NCBI GenBank assembly: GCA_019188255.1
Contig: JAETXT010000007.1
Span: forward strand, 5,146,001-5,210,000
Origin: Verticillium longisporum
Taxonomy: Eukaryota; Ascomycota; Sordariomycetes; Glomerellales; Plectosphaerellaceae
Reading direction: 5' to 3'
Length of the DNA: 64,000 nucleotides
Each line of letters begins with the position of its first letter. Position 1 is the stretch's first letter. The notes under the pieces were generated by a model that saw nothing but the letters and a program-made list of their open reading frames with translations, was not told the DNA's origin and did no database searches. Below, in pieces: positions 22,519-35,768 of the stretch. The translations under genes were made by a program, and so were the position numbers.

Positions 22519-25500
22519 GGCGACAAAGATCGGACGTGTGAACGACTCGGAGAGGGTGAGAGATGGGAGGAGGGGAAGGGCGGACGGTAGGGGATGGCGG
22601 TTGTTCGTCGATCGTTGGGCAACGGGGGTGGGCGGCGGCGGAGGAGGTCGTCGATGGAATTGAATTGGCGAAGTCTCAGTGGAGAGGACAGGAAAGAAAA
22701 GAGAGGTGGTGGTTGCGGCGGTGGGTGGCCCAGTCCACGGTCCAGTGTTGGCTGATGGGGGATGAGATGGGAAGGGGGAATGCAAGCTCAGGGGAGGGGG
22801 GTTCGCGCGCGAGCCAGTAAGATCAGCTTCTGGGCAAGAGGGAAATGATTAGCTGGGGGTGGCCCCGGGTGGTCTGGTGGCCTGGCTGGCGTGTCAATGG
22901 TGGAGAGTGGGGACGGCTCGGGGGGGACGGCGTTGGGACTGGCTGGTGCTCGCTGCTGGGTGTTGCGCTGGGAGGACACCCAAATTGAGGCAAGCCTACT
23001 GCACCTGCTGCATGCCTTGCTCGGGTAGGAAAAATAAGAAAAGGTCCCCGAGTGCGTACAGGTTGTCAGGACACTGTTCGGTGCCGGGGCGTGGGAGACG
23101 GGTATGCGAAGACTTTCGGGCCTCGGATGGGTACCCAGAGCTGTCTGCTTTGCTTATTACCTAGTAAAGCCAGTCGAGCCAGCTTGAAAAGCAGAGACGA
23201 CAGCTCTGTCGAAGCAGGGTTTGACAGAGCTTGCTGGGTTTTATTTTAACCCCTTGGCAAAAAGCCCGCGACAGCTTGGGCGCACAGGTATAATTATGGT
23301 CCTCCGCGATGCCTGCAGCAGGTAGGTAGCTTTGGTTCCTTTGTTCTGGAGCCCCCATGCGATCAACGCCTACGGACCTGCTGCTTCGCTTGTTGGCCAA
23401 AAGGGGAAGCGGGGGACTATCCAATAATTGACTGTAGGGCCGCGCACGATGGCCGGATGGTGCCCTGTGTCTATCCCCTGCCTCGGGAAGATTCAAGCTC
23501 GATGCTCTCGCCAACAGAACTGACGATTCGTCTGGCCAGTGCAATGCTGGGTGCAATGGTGTGCTAAGTGCGATCGTTCGGTCAGGACTGCACACTCTTG
23601 TCGTATCGTAGAATTCGAAGGCCTGATGCCTGATGGAGAAGACGGGGGCGGAAGACGAGACGAGCGTAAAGCACAAGCACTAGAGACATCGAGGACTGGA
23701 GACGCAACGAATGACGACCCAGCAGGAGGCGAGGCGGGGCCGAGCTTGGTCTGGAAAGGTGAGGGTAACGGCCAAGTGGGTTTTTCGGTGGAGGATCATG
23801 GAAATTTGGGAGGGGGTGAGTTTGGTTGCGACATGGAGAGATTGGCATTGCTAGCGCGGACAGTGCCGCGCGCCCTCTCCCCCCCTCGATGCAAGCACTC
23901 CCGCGGGCTGCAGACTGACTGGAAAGTCGCAGGCACCACGGGTGTCGACAGTGCGTGGATGGTGTCACACACACCGTAGGTGATCTACCATATCCCTGGG
24001 GCAGGCACTAGTGGATGGCGGATCGTGGATGACTTGCCGGGGTGGGAGCTCCATGGACAGCAGGTACCTCAAGTGTGCATTCGGCACATCTTTGACCCTA
24101 TGTAACGCCCCTCGAGAATGCTGACTTGGGCGTGGAGCAAGACCTTTGACAATCCAGAAGCCTGACGCCTCGCAGAGATGACGCGGGTACAGTCAGTCAC
24201 AGTTCCCCGTGCATTTCCTTGATTGCAGAACTCGTGCAACGGGGTCCATGCCCTGAGAGCCGGCCTCACCGGGGAGATGTGGAAGGTGGGGGCGTTTTTT
24301 TGGCAAGCTTGCGTCGGTAGCGATCAACTCAAAAGGAGCATGATAGATTCAGCCAGGGTAGTCTTGTTTGTAAGCAGGCGGAGGACAGCAGCAGAAGACT
24401 GCTTTCTTCCGCCAAATCGATCATGACGAGATTGCCAATGGTGACTCTCCCTCCGATACTTTTTTTTTCAATTACAACGCGCTCGAAACCATTGGAGGCG
24501 AGCATCGCCATTGGCCGAGCCAAACCGTCTGAGGGCATTATCGAGCGGATCCGGACTGTGATTTGATCCCGACGCTATCACCACCGAAAGACGGGTGGCT
24601 TCAAGCTTTCGTGATTCGAGCCCGCATGCTCCCACCGTCGCCGATACTAGCAACCTTCAGGCAGTGCCAGGCAGACTTAGCCCCGCGTCTCGCTGTGCCA
24701 GGCTTTGCCTGACTCTTTGCTGCCACTCCAAACCCGCCGTTTCGTCATTCGGTGTTTTGCAGCTTTCTTGTTACTGCTCTGCACCAGCGGCCTGGATCCG
24801 CAGGTTGCTTTTCCTACCTAGTCTGTCGTCGAGGACAGAAAGCGGCGGCTACACACCCAGCCGAGACACCCATCTCACACTGCAAAATGCTCCGTTGCTT
24901 TTGTTTGACGGCGGATGGCGGGCGTAGCCGTGTGCTGTGTGCCACTGGTATTTGTGTCGCCATTCCTCCGTTTACGTCGTGTGACCGTGTCCATAACATC
25001 ACCACACCGATCTCGATTGTCACACAAAGATGCTGTCGAGACATATAACTACCAAGCAGCCACATTGCGACTTTGCCGACTGCCGCTCTTTGATGCTAGG
25101 TCTCGTAGGCACTGGACATTGTTTGCTGGTACCCTACTACGGCCCTGACAGTGTCTGTTGCTCGACGAGGGAAATGGTCTAGCCTGTTGCTTCGTGGCTC
25201 GTAGATCGGCTGTATTTGTGTCAGAAAGGACGAGCCCAACTATCTTTCAGCGTATCCTCCTTAGCATCTGATAACCTTCGCCAGCACGGCAGACGTTTCG
25301 GTAAGACAATCCAGAGTCCGCCAGCATGTTGACTAGCTCCCTGGCGCTGGTACTACGCAAGTCTCACTGGTACATTTACACCACGCCGTGTCTTCATCAA
25401 CACCGTTGACTGACGAGGCTTGCCGTCGCTTTCGCACAGCGCCACAACGCATTCACATGTGTCGAGCATTCAGGCATCTTGCTAGGACTAGACGCTCCGG

Positions 25501-27556
25501 CTTGCGCCGATCTTCGCGCCGGGGGCCTGCCTCGGTGATATATTGTCAGATCCAGGCTTTCATGACGAATTAGCCGTTGAAGCCATGACGCACTTCAGTC
25601 AACTTATTCAATGCTCAACAGTGTCCATCTAGCCTATCCAGTAGATAGGTTCAAAATCCGCTTTCAATGCAATCCAATCTGCAAGCCCAGAATCGCACGC
25701 ACGAATTTGAGGCAACCGTTCAAGAGAATGTTTATGCTTCCACTTGGGAACATTCTGGGCTGAGAGCCACAGGTGATGGCCTACGGCAGTTGTGCCTAGA
25801 CGTCCAGCGCATACAAGTAAATTGTAAAATGGCATAGCAACCTGATCTCTTCACCTGCGCCAGCCCCTGATGCTGGAAGCCTGGATGGATTTTTCAGCCG
25901 GGACGTTTGCTCAACTCTGATACGTCCGTGATCCGTCACGATAGCTGCGTACGCCAGTCATGGCCTATCAATAAAGCTCGCAGGATAGCCGCATTTATTA
26001 ATGTTGCCAGTAGTGGGAGACTACGGATTGTCTCTGTCGCAGGATATTGGCGATTTAACGATTTGACATTTCATGTGACCTGAGAGGCAGCATCTGTTGA
26101 CCGCCTTGTCCCGACCTTAATAGACGATGCCTGTCATAGCTGACACTCGCATTCGACATTCGAGCGGAACATTCCACGCAACATTCGATGTGACCGCGCT
26201 ATGGATATCCCAGTCTTGCTCCCCAGCTGCCACCTTCGTTCGCTGCACCACGGGTTATACAGGGCAAAGCAGTGTGTCCATCCCTTTGGTGCCGAAATTA
26301 GGCCTCAGTACTTCATATGATCGACCGCCAAGTGGCAGAAAGTAGATGTCGCTAATTGAATTAAAGGATATAACGAACAGTACATCTACATGCCTGTACG
26401 TTACTAATATTTGATAGACCTACCCGCTCCAACTATGTACTGAAGGAGTACCTGTCAAGATCCTTATTAGAGCTATTCAGGCAGGCGGTGATCAGTCTGT
26501 GTACTGAGGCCTACTTTCGGCACCAAAGGGATGATCGTGAGCCTACATCATGCCATGGACTATCCGGCACCCCAGGCCATAATCTCGGTCGACCTGGCAG
26601 AATGCGGCTTAACATGGACTCCTCCCTGCCCCGGTCTCCAGTGTCCCCGCCAGTCGGGAAACTGCATGGTCTGAGCGCCGCACTGTGTCGCCTCCGCGAT
26701 TCTGACGGGGGAGGCTTGTTGACAAGCAGCTGTTGAGGCCATTTGGACGAAGACTTTGACGCTGGAAGGCAGGGCGAAGACCACTGGAAGTTCAGGTTTA
26801 GGGAGAAGATGCATGAGAAGAATACCCCGTTGCCAGTCTGGCGGAAACTGCGGTGCCTTGTCGTCCTGATGATGCCACCTTCTTCATACAGTAGTCGCCT
26901 TCTCGCCCTGAAGTGGGCGGAGTTCTTCACGTCGGACTTGGCAGGGGCGCACGGCCCGTTGAGCACTCCCAAAAGATCCGGCCAGCGGTGGCACGGCCGC
27001 TCGGAACATGGATTTACGACAGATGACTCGCATCGATTTATGGCCTACTGAAACTATGTGCTGTGGCAGTGTGCAAGCTTCGATGCTGCCTCGTATTAGC
27101 TCATCCAAGTCTGTTGTCCGCGATGCTTAGCGGGAGAGAAGTCTCCTATGCTTGCGAGAGCAATTAATACAGTAGCCATGTTCGACACGCAGATGTCTAC
27201 TAGCGATTCAAGGGAAGCTGTCGATCTTTGGGGTTCGACCTTGCTGTTATTGGAGGCTATACCCACCGTGGAAGGCAGCCTAGCATCATGTCTGCAACAT
27301 CAACTCTCACCGAGCCAGAATATCACAGGGACGAGCAGCGGCTATCATACTTCCACGTTCCATAACTGTACCATTACACCTTGTACACTTGGGTTGGCAG
27401 TTTGTGCGCTACTGCCACGTCTATAGTTCATGCCGCCAGCCAGCCGACCGGTTCCGGCTATCTAGCTCCAACACCGATGAGGAAAAAAGAAACCATAAGG
27501 GAAAGGGGAGGCGGCATCCAAATTCTTTGTTGCTGAAGAGGATTTCTGGGCATCCG
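22519..27556. other. 5-kb gene-poor region
   Basis: The first ~280 bases are GA-rich on + (CT-rich on the minus strand) and look like the G-beta promoter and leader. The remainder holds many short open frames on both strands, none with a recognised motif or a convincing exon-intron pattern. AT-rich pockets occur near 26340-26480. No tRNA-like B-box was found by eye. It could hold a long 5' UTR, a noncoding RNA or decayed sequence; I see nothing I can support. Confidence 0.35.
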
Positions 27557-29446
27557 TTACTCCCTGGAGACATCACGACCAAACGCCTTGGACTTGAGCC
27601 AGTCAATAATGACGAGGAGACGATTACGAGCTGCGAATATGTGAGCAAGTTGAACGTTGGAGGTTGTGCTTGTAGGAAGGATCACTTACTGCTGAAGCAC
27701 ATGGAGAGGTAAGCGCTCCTCCAGAAGAGGAAGGTCAAGCTGCCACCGCTGGCAATGTTGCCGTTCCACCAGCTGACGTCGGCGACAGCCTTCTCGCTGC
27801 CAATGTAAGCCAGGCTGCCCTGGTGGGTGTAGTGGAAGGGCTTGACGTCCTTGATGCGGCGCAGCTGGCGCTCGCAGGCCTCGATCTCGCGCGCCGCCTC
27901 GGCCGAGTTGCCAGGCTTAACGTTGAGGTTGCTGCTGAGCTCGCGCACTTTGCTCTCGAGCTCCTCCGTCTTGGCCATGTTGTTGAACAGGCGGGCGAGG
28001 AAGCTGCCCTCCTGGCCGGCGACCTGGGCAGTAGGGGCGTAACCGGCGACAGCGCAGTCACCAATGGCCCAGATGTCGCGGGTGCCCTGGACGACGAGGT
28101 ACTCGTTGACGGCGAGACCGCGGCGAGAGTCCTTCTGGGCGGGGATCTTGCTGATGAGCTCCTTGATAATGGGGCGCACGGCGTTGCCGGTGGCCCAGAC
28201 GAGGAGGCCGTAGGGAATGACGATGGTCTTCTTGGAGCCGTCGGGGTTGGTGCCGACAGCCTCGACGGTGGTGTCAGTAACGTTCTTCACCATGGTCTTG
28301 GTCAGGATATCAATCTTCTCCTCCTTGAACGTGTTCTCAGTGTACTCGATCAGCTGCTTGGAGAAGGACGGGAGGACGTTAGGGAGGGCCTCGATCAGAG
28401 TGACTTTGAAACGATCAGCAATATCGGGCACGAGACGCTTGATGTCATCCTCGAAGAAGTCCTGAAGCTCGCCGGCAAACTCAACACCGGTGGGGCCGCC
28501 GCCAACGACAACCATGTGCAGCAGACGGTCGATTTCCTCGTTGGTCTGACCCTTGAAAGCGGCAGTCTCGACACAGTCCATGATCTTCTTGCGAATCGAC
28601 TGAGCGTCGTTGATCTCCTTGAGGAAGCACGAGTTCTCGCGGACACCAGGAATGCCAAAGGTGGCGTTCTCGGCGCCGACGCCAATGACAAGCATATCGT
28701 AAGGGATCTCAGTCTGGGAAGTGGCACCCTTGACCTCGGAGTTATCGGTAATCATGACAACCTTGCGTTCCGGGTCGATGGAGGAAGCCTCAGCTTCGTA
28801 AAACTTGACGGCGGCCTTCTTGTGCTGGAGAATGGCACGAACAGGCTCCATGATGGAACGATGCTCAATCAGACCCGTAGTGCACGAAGGCAGTAGGGGC
28901 GTAAAGAGGAAGTAGTTTCGGGGCGAGATGACGATGACATTGTAGTTTTCGGTATCGAGCTTCTTCAGGAGGGAGACAGAACCCCAGCCGGTGCCTGTTG
29001 CGTTTCAGTCAGCTTTGGTCACAGGAATACCGCGAACATGGTTGCGCATACCGAGGACGACGAGAGTCTTCTTGGTCGGGTCCGCTTCAAATTGAGGCTG
29101 GGGTTCCTATCGACGTAGATTGTGTAGCCAACTCCGACGGTAAGGCCGATGGCCGACAGATAGGTCAATCGCCAGAGCCACTTGAAGGTGGTGCGAACCT
29201 TGCCGGGCTTCTGGGGGGTGGCAGGGGAGCGGCATCGGCGTAGGCACGCTGGAACTGGCGCGCGAGGGTCGTTTGCCTGGCGATGGAGGGCGCGTGAGGC
29301 CTCGAGGTCGGGACAAACTTGAGAGTCCTCTGTGATGACGTCGCGAAAGCCCTTGTGGTCGCAGCCGGCGAAGACGAGATCGACGAGGCTCGGGGAGCGA
29401 ACTGAACAGGACGCAGCGCACTCATGGCGCGGGAGGAAGAAGCCAT
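27557..29446 (-). CDS. Type-II (rotenone-insensitive) NADH:ubiquinone oxidoreductase, mitochondrial
   Basis: FAD enzyme that passes electrons from NADH to ubiquinone without proton pumping; fungal NDI/NDE class of the inner mitochondrial membrane. Exons 29446-29052, 28994-27690 and 27630-27557. The N-terminus (MASSSRAMSALRPVQFAPRAS, Arg/Ser-rich) is a mitochondrial presequence, then a membrane segment (RLTYLSAIGLTVGVGYTIYV). The first dinucleotide fold (VLGTGWGSVSLLKKL) spans the first intron; the second is MVVVGGGPTGVEFAGEL near residue 295. DIWAIGDCAV (FAD) and the C-terminal membrane-anchoring helix (SRNRLLVIIDWLKSKAFGRD) follow. No EF-hand is present. Exon 1 is two bases short: one C missing at 29213-29218 (G on +) and one at 29100-29103. 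Restored length is a multiple of three, about 591 residues. External versus internal orientation cannot be decided. Confidence 0.93.
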
Positions 29447-32400
29447 GGCTTCAATTGGCAAAGGGGAACGTCAGTCCCGTCGTTGGAAAGGAGGTTAACG
29501 ATGAGGTGGGAGAAAAAAGATGCCCGAAGGAGAGGCGGGCCACAAGAAGAGGGAATTTAGGGTCACTGGGCCCAAGGACAAGGCAAGGCAGGTAAGGGAA
29601 GCTACCTCAAGGTAGGAAGGGTGGCCCAGTTAGTGTGACGCCGGGACAGAACCGAATCCTGACTGGACCGGGAGTGCTGGGCAGACAACGTGCTCCAGCA
29701 GCGCGGATGATTCTTGATGACTCTTGCCAGCACCGTCTATCACTGTGACGCAGTGATTGGTAGCGCTTGAGACAGGGTCAGGGAAAGGGCCAGGCCGTGG
29801 AATTTACAGCTGACGGACCGCCGCGCATGCTTGGCGTGCGCCCTGTTCTTCGCTCTTAATTTTCTCTGTTTAAAATTTTGCTGCAGGGAAGATGCAGCGC
29901 GATCACGGAAGGGCAGGAGCTTTGACCACCGGGCCGGCATTTCCAGCACGGCTGTACCTGCCACTACGAATGAGCCGGTAGACCGCAACTAAACATGTCA
30001 CCAGCATTACCCGGAGGACCAAGGGGAGCGGCAGCATGTCGTCGCCTAACAGTCGCTGGGTCCATCCATCCTATCTTGGTTCCTATGCAGGTGCGAAGAA
30101 GCAGTAGAAGCAGGTGAGCGTAGGCAAGTGCCACGCCGCAGAGGAGCCCTGGTGGATCCAACTGCCCTGCGTGCCTGCCAGTGTGCCTGCCGCATGACTG
30201 GAGCGCTTGCTCTCGCCACTGAGTTTTCAGAGGGGTTTGTCGCCTATGCCTTCCTGCGTATTCGGTACATGCCGGCAATATATCGGAGAAATCTGGTCTG
30301 GGTCCACCATCCGGGTTCCGAGCCAAGTCCGAGGTTCCTTCTTACATCGAGTGGTTGTTCACTGACAATGATTAGGGATGATTAGGCTTCGCGATGGCCT
30401 TACATTACGAAGCGTGCTCAAACCTCATCTCCATCTATCCATCAATGACCACATCCCTTCCGCCGTTGTGTGAGTCTTGTTCCCCACACCCGACGTTACG
30501 GCTGAGATCGATCCATTACGTACTTCCCGCAGTTCCCCAATATCACAACTCACAAGCGACCTACCCGACCCTCGCCGAGCCCACACCAGATAAGGTCGCT
30601 CACGCGGGATGGTGCGCCGGGAATGGCCTCCGCGTCGTGAGATCTCCCGGTCCCGTCCCCCGCAGATCCCACTCGCTGTTGCGAGGGTGTCGCGGGACAC
30701 CAGTCCCGACGAGGATGGTTGCTACCGCTGCCCCGGGTTCCAGGTGCTCATCATGTCACCGAGGCATCAGCCACGGAGCATGAGGACTCTGCAGACATGT
30801 TGTGCCAGCTTGAGCATCGCAGCCATTTGATACCTCGGTCGTGGAGACCAGTCACGGCTGATCACAAGACACGGCCACCTACCTCGCACTTTGATGCTCC
30901 CAACCCACCAGTTCTTGGTTGGCTCGCTGATGATCAGCGTACCCGACCTTGCCCAATGTGACTTGACTTCCAGCATCGGTGATGCCAAGCTACGTGTGTG
31001 GGATCAGGATGCAGGGAACTGCACAACCTGTGAATCAACACCGGGACCTTGCTACGGTCACAAAGCCTTGGCAATTCGTGGTATCCGCAATCACAGGCGC
31101 TTCGTCCCCACGAAACGAAACACGCGCCTTTCGTCTTCTCAATGAATTCCCTCTTTGTGCGCTTGCCGTTCCGCCCGACTGACGGAGCAGACGCGGACCC
31201 GACCTTCGTGAAACATGACCCGGCGGGACAAACGGAAAGTGAAATTCCAGTTGGACAGCTTTTGCGCTGCGACTGCCACAGCCCTCATCTGATGCTGTGA
31301 AGCCGGACGTGGGCCAGGCTGTGCTTCGCCAACAACACGCAGGACGAGTGGCCGTGACTCGGATCGCCCCCACCGTGTTTCCAGACGCCAAGGCCGTACC
31401 TCAACTGTCTCGAGGCTTGTCCCGCGAGCTTCAGGTTAAACTCACGATAAACCACACAGGCGCCATTCTGAGGAGCGATCCGGAGCCGAGTGCTGGCATG
31501 ATGAGTCCTCCTGGCAAGGAAAGGCCGGCTGTGGCCGCGTGTATGACTCTGCTATACACTCGGTATTTGGCACGATTTTCAGTAGCATAAGCATGACGTT
31601 CGCGAAAGTTTTCCAAATGACGGGTCGGTAACACCGCAGCCATGGTTCCCGGCAAAATGGCTTGCGCCCAGCCTGCAAGGCAGGGCCACTGACAAATAGA
31701 TGCCAGCCTGTGTTGCTTGTTGACTGACTCTCTCTTGATAGCAGTGACACTGACGATCGACCTCCTTGGCATCCTTTCCCTACGTCTGAAAGCTACCACT
31801 GAATGAGAAACTGGAACAGCCTTTGCCCTCTTGCATCTCTCGCGAGGGCTGTCGCGAGCGGCTACTTCCCCTTCTGAAAGGCTCGGCGAAAAAAGCCGGC
31901 ACGACAGGTTCAACCAGGAGAGACGATGATATTGAGCCTCGATGCCAGTCTTCCCCCTCGATCTCACCCACATTCCGGACCACTGGCCAGCTCGCAGCCA
32001 ATCACGACGCGGTTCAACGACAGATCAGACACAGACAGCGGCAGTCGACGCTGGAGTGCACGGGAACAGGCGGGACCCTTGCCCGGCGGCCTGGTTTGAA
32101 ACCCGCTCTTCACTGCTGAGACGCAAAGACCCCTGCAATGGTGCAGGAGAGTGTCACAGCGTTCAGGGCCGGCTGCTTCATGCTCTTGGTTCCTTCATTC
32201 CTCGCAAGCAACCTCGCTGGACGCTGCTGCAGGCGAATTTTGTTGGTGACGGCTCGTGGCACGGCAAGTAGGGCAGCCCTTCTCAGGAGGTGGCCAAACG
32301 TCGACACCCCGGCACATCTGCCTCGAACGGCCAGCGGTCTGCCTTGAGGCTCCTCGTCTTCGAAACCCCCAGCGCGACGCATCGACGCTTACAAGCTCCT

Positions 32401-33518
32401 CCTCCGGCAGCGATCTCGTCGCTTCGTCCGGCGAGCACCTCGGCCAGGGCCGACCTGGAAAGGTGACCCTCGCGACAATTCGTCGTTTACCAGCGACACT
32501 CCCTCTCAGCGGTCGCTGTTGAAGCGAGTCAGCTGTGGCACTCAATATCGATCCCTCACTGTACTGCAGACGAGTTGGGGTCTTCAATTGACAGATTGGG
32601 CCAAGCTAGCTACATGCAGTCGAAGCCATTGATGGCATTGACCCCACGAGCCAAAGCTCTCTCCCTTCTGAGCAATCCGCGTGCCAGAGAACGTTGCTGT
32701 TCCACAGCCATGTGCTTGAGCATGCCACAGAATCCACAGAAACTGATGGGAGGGGTGGGCAGCGAGCGACCTAGACGGGAACCTCGACAAACCATCGGCG
32801 GATCTGCGTCCGAAGAAGATGAAGCCCAGACGTCAAGCTGCAACCCCTTCGCTCGTGCGGTCCACCCCCTGGGAGCCTAAGGTCGCGGGACCATGCGCCC
32901 TGCACCACGACTCGCACCTATTCTGGCGACAATGGTACCTGACCTCTTGGGTCAGTGCCCCCGGACTCGCTGTGTGGACGCATCCCTGAAGCACCACGAC
33001 TTCGTGCAACAATGCTCTAGATCGCTCGACCAGTAGTTGGCTTCCCCGCGCCCGTGGTGGTGCACACGGGCCCGCGACGTTGATCTGATACAAACTGACG
33101 TTGCCATCCCACCGCACCCCCGTCTACTACTGTTGTCTTGCTCTTCTTCCGCTTCCTCCCTTCTCCCTTCTCCCTCCTTTTCCCTATCCACCAAACTCCA
33201 CTGGGTGTCTGTCTTTTCTATTGTTTGTCCGTTTTCTTCACTCACAAGGCCGGCCTTCGTTGTACTCACTTTGTCTTCTTCATTGAGACGCCCTTGATTG
33301 GGACTCATCGACTTCTATTTACCATACGCCTTTTCCTGGTCTACATTTTTGCTTCTGCCTTTCCTTCTCAGTCGTCATCGGGTGCCTCGAATAGGACGAC
33401 CAACCCCGGACACAATTTCAACCCGACTTGACCGACACCCGTGGTCATGTCCTGTGCCAACCGGTAGCACCAACGAATCACCATCTGCATCTTGACGGCT
33501 ACGGGAGGCCCGTAGAGC
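29447..33518. other. 4-kb gene-poor region with a CT-rich leader
   Basis: Upstream flank of the NADH dehydrogenase (left) and the proline-rich membrane protein (right). Frames such as a 180-codon minus frame at 31431-31973 show no motif. From 33115 to about 33270 the + strand is strongly pyrimidine-rich (TTCCGCTTCCTCCCTTCTCCC-like), typical of a fungal promoter or long 5' leader for the next + strand gene. Confidence 0.4.
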
Positions 33519-35642
33519 ATGATCGAGGGAAAGGAAATGGCACCATTCATCGCAGCGAACGGGCAGAGGCCCGGTTGGAAGAGAGGATCGCCCCCTAGCA
33601 ACATTCGTGTGCCTGCTAGGAGGATACGGCAGCGAGTCGACGTGGCCGATGGCGGCGGCAACTCTTCTGACGACGAGGCCGGTCCTGTACACAACAAGAA
33701 CCGCCGCCAGGTGCCCGCCACCAAGACAAGGGGCATCATCTCCACCCGCGACGACGACCTTCCCTCCCCGGTACCCGATTTTGGCTTGACCAACGACGCC
33801 GTTGCAGACGGCTCGGACAGCGACAGCGGGCCCGACAGTCCAACATCGCCAACGTCGCCAATCAACTCGCCTGTTGCTTCTGCACCTCCGCCTGCCGCAG
33901 CCCAGCCACCCGTCACTCTTACCCCCATCAAGCCCCCGGCCCGAGGCCATCCCCACCACCGCCCGTGAATCCGTCCCCACCTCCACCAGCGGCCCCGCCG
34001 TCTCCCACCACGACGCCGCCCGTTGCTCTCCCTCCAGCGGCGCCTCCGGCAGCGCCACCGGCAGCGCCACCGGCAGCGCCACCGGCAGTACTGCCCGATT
34101 TTAGCAGCCAACCCGTTCCGCGGCCCAATCTGCCCATTAACGATCAAGCGCCCGAGCAACCCATCGCCACACCCATTGAGGCTCCCACAACTCCGCCCAT
34201 CACCGTAACAGCGCCTCCCGAGATTAGGACAATCACGGCTGCACCACCCGCGGGGACTGTGACAGCCTCGCTCTCGACTTCCAACTTTGTAAGTAGTTTG
34301 CTCCCGTTCTCAAGACTCGAGTCTGACAAACAGCTTCAGTCTTCCACGTCCTCCCTGTCAATTACAACCCAGCCGCCAGCCTTGCCAATGTTCGATCCTA
34401 CTGCACCGCGAAAGGAGTTGGAGCCGCCCTCGCCGACAACGAGCAAGTCCCGGGATGATTCCACCACAAGCTCCACCAGCAGCAGTAACCTCATCACTGG
34501 CACCGCTCTGCCTGTCGAGGACAATGACAGCGCCAGCGGCCGAGGCCGGATGGACCCCAACACGGAACATGCCCTGATTGCTGTCGGGTCCATTGGTGAG
34601 TGAAGTGAATGCCACCCAGATGGAACAAGAAAGCTGACCGCGACTAGGTTCCTTCATATTTGCAAGCTTCATCATCTGGATTGTTTGGAGGACTGTCAGG
34701 CGGACTCGCAAGAAGAGGAGGGAGCGCGAAAGCCAGTTCCCCAACCTCGGCCAGGGACCACCCCCGCCCATCAATAAACCTGGCATCGGCATCAGGTTTG
34801 CGGCTAAGGTTCCATTCCTGCGTAACATTGCGGCGGCCCGCGGATGGCACAATCTCGATGACGGCGCCGGGCAGCCCCCTCCGTATGAGAAGGGCGGCCG
34901 CGGCTCGCTGCGTCTGGACACGGATGTCTATGCCGGCCAGCCCAAGTTCCAGCAGCCAAGCAGCGCGACGTACAGTCTACCGCAGACCAGCGCCAACGGA
35001 ACGCCTATTACTGTCAGCCCCACGAGCATGGCTCTGCAGCGCAATGACACACTTCGCGCTCAGCAGGGCACCTACCAGTCCGGCAACGGAACGATCGACT
35101 CCATCATGGCGAGGTACGGCAACGGTGGCGACATGAGCTCGACGCTTCAGTCCGCTGGTGGCGGTCTGTACTACGTCGAATCGGAGATGGAAATTGCCCG
35201 CCAGCAAACAAATGGCTACGGGCGACCAGCCAACCGTGCCAGCGCGATTTCGTCTCTTTCGTCTGGCTTCGGCGATGGCGACATTATCGTGCCTGGCCTG
35301 CAGCCGCCTCCTCCCGCTTCGCAGGCTTTGCGATCCACCCAGAACGTCGTGGGGCGCTACTCTTGGGTCAGCAAGAGCGGGAGCAGCAACCGTGAGACGA
35401 TCTACACGGAAACAAGCGAGGACCTGCCCCCGCGGTTCCGTACGGTCAACAGCTGGGTGAACCAGCAGACGGGCCGCGTCAAGCGGGCCCAGGGTCGCAG
35501 CGACGATGAAGAGGACGTGCCACCCGTTCCCGGACTGCCAGCTGCGCTGGGCAAGAACATCATGCCACCCGAACAACAGTTCAACATGATGATGCCTGAC
35601 GGAGAGGAGCCCAGGCGCCCCGACGACTACCAGCTGCGATGA
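33519..35642 (+). CDS. Proline-rich single-pass membrane protein, function unknown
   Basis: About 690 residues. Exons 33519-34595 and 34648-35642 (GTGAGT...CTAG intron). The N-terminal half is Ser/Thr/Pro-rich, including a 12-bp-periodic PPAA array near 34040-34090. One membrane helix (ALIAVGSIGSFIFASFIIWIVW) is split by the intron and followed by a basic stop-transfer stretch (RTVRRTRKKRRERE). The C-terminal ~290 residues are polar, with PPPYEKGGRGS and a RYSWVSKSGSSNRETIYTE segment. No N-terminal signal peptide is visible. The layout resembles fungal stress-sensor-like proteins, but I do not recognise the family. One base is missing within C runs at 33933-33942. An additional consensus 45-nt intron (34289-34333, GTAAGT...ACAG) is in frame and may be spliced or retained. 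Confidence 0.75.
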
Positions 35643-35709
35643 GCTGTGTCCTCGTGTTGGGCCGGAGCTTGCTCTTCGTTGACACACTTCTTTCTGTTCC
35701 TTTTTCCTC

Positions 35710-35768
<59 letters not shown>

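Noticed and set aside
31431..31973. 180-codon open frame on the minus strand
   Set aside because: Composition is not protein-like and no motif or splice context supports it.
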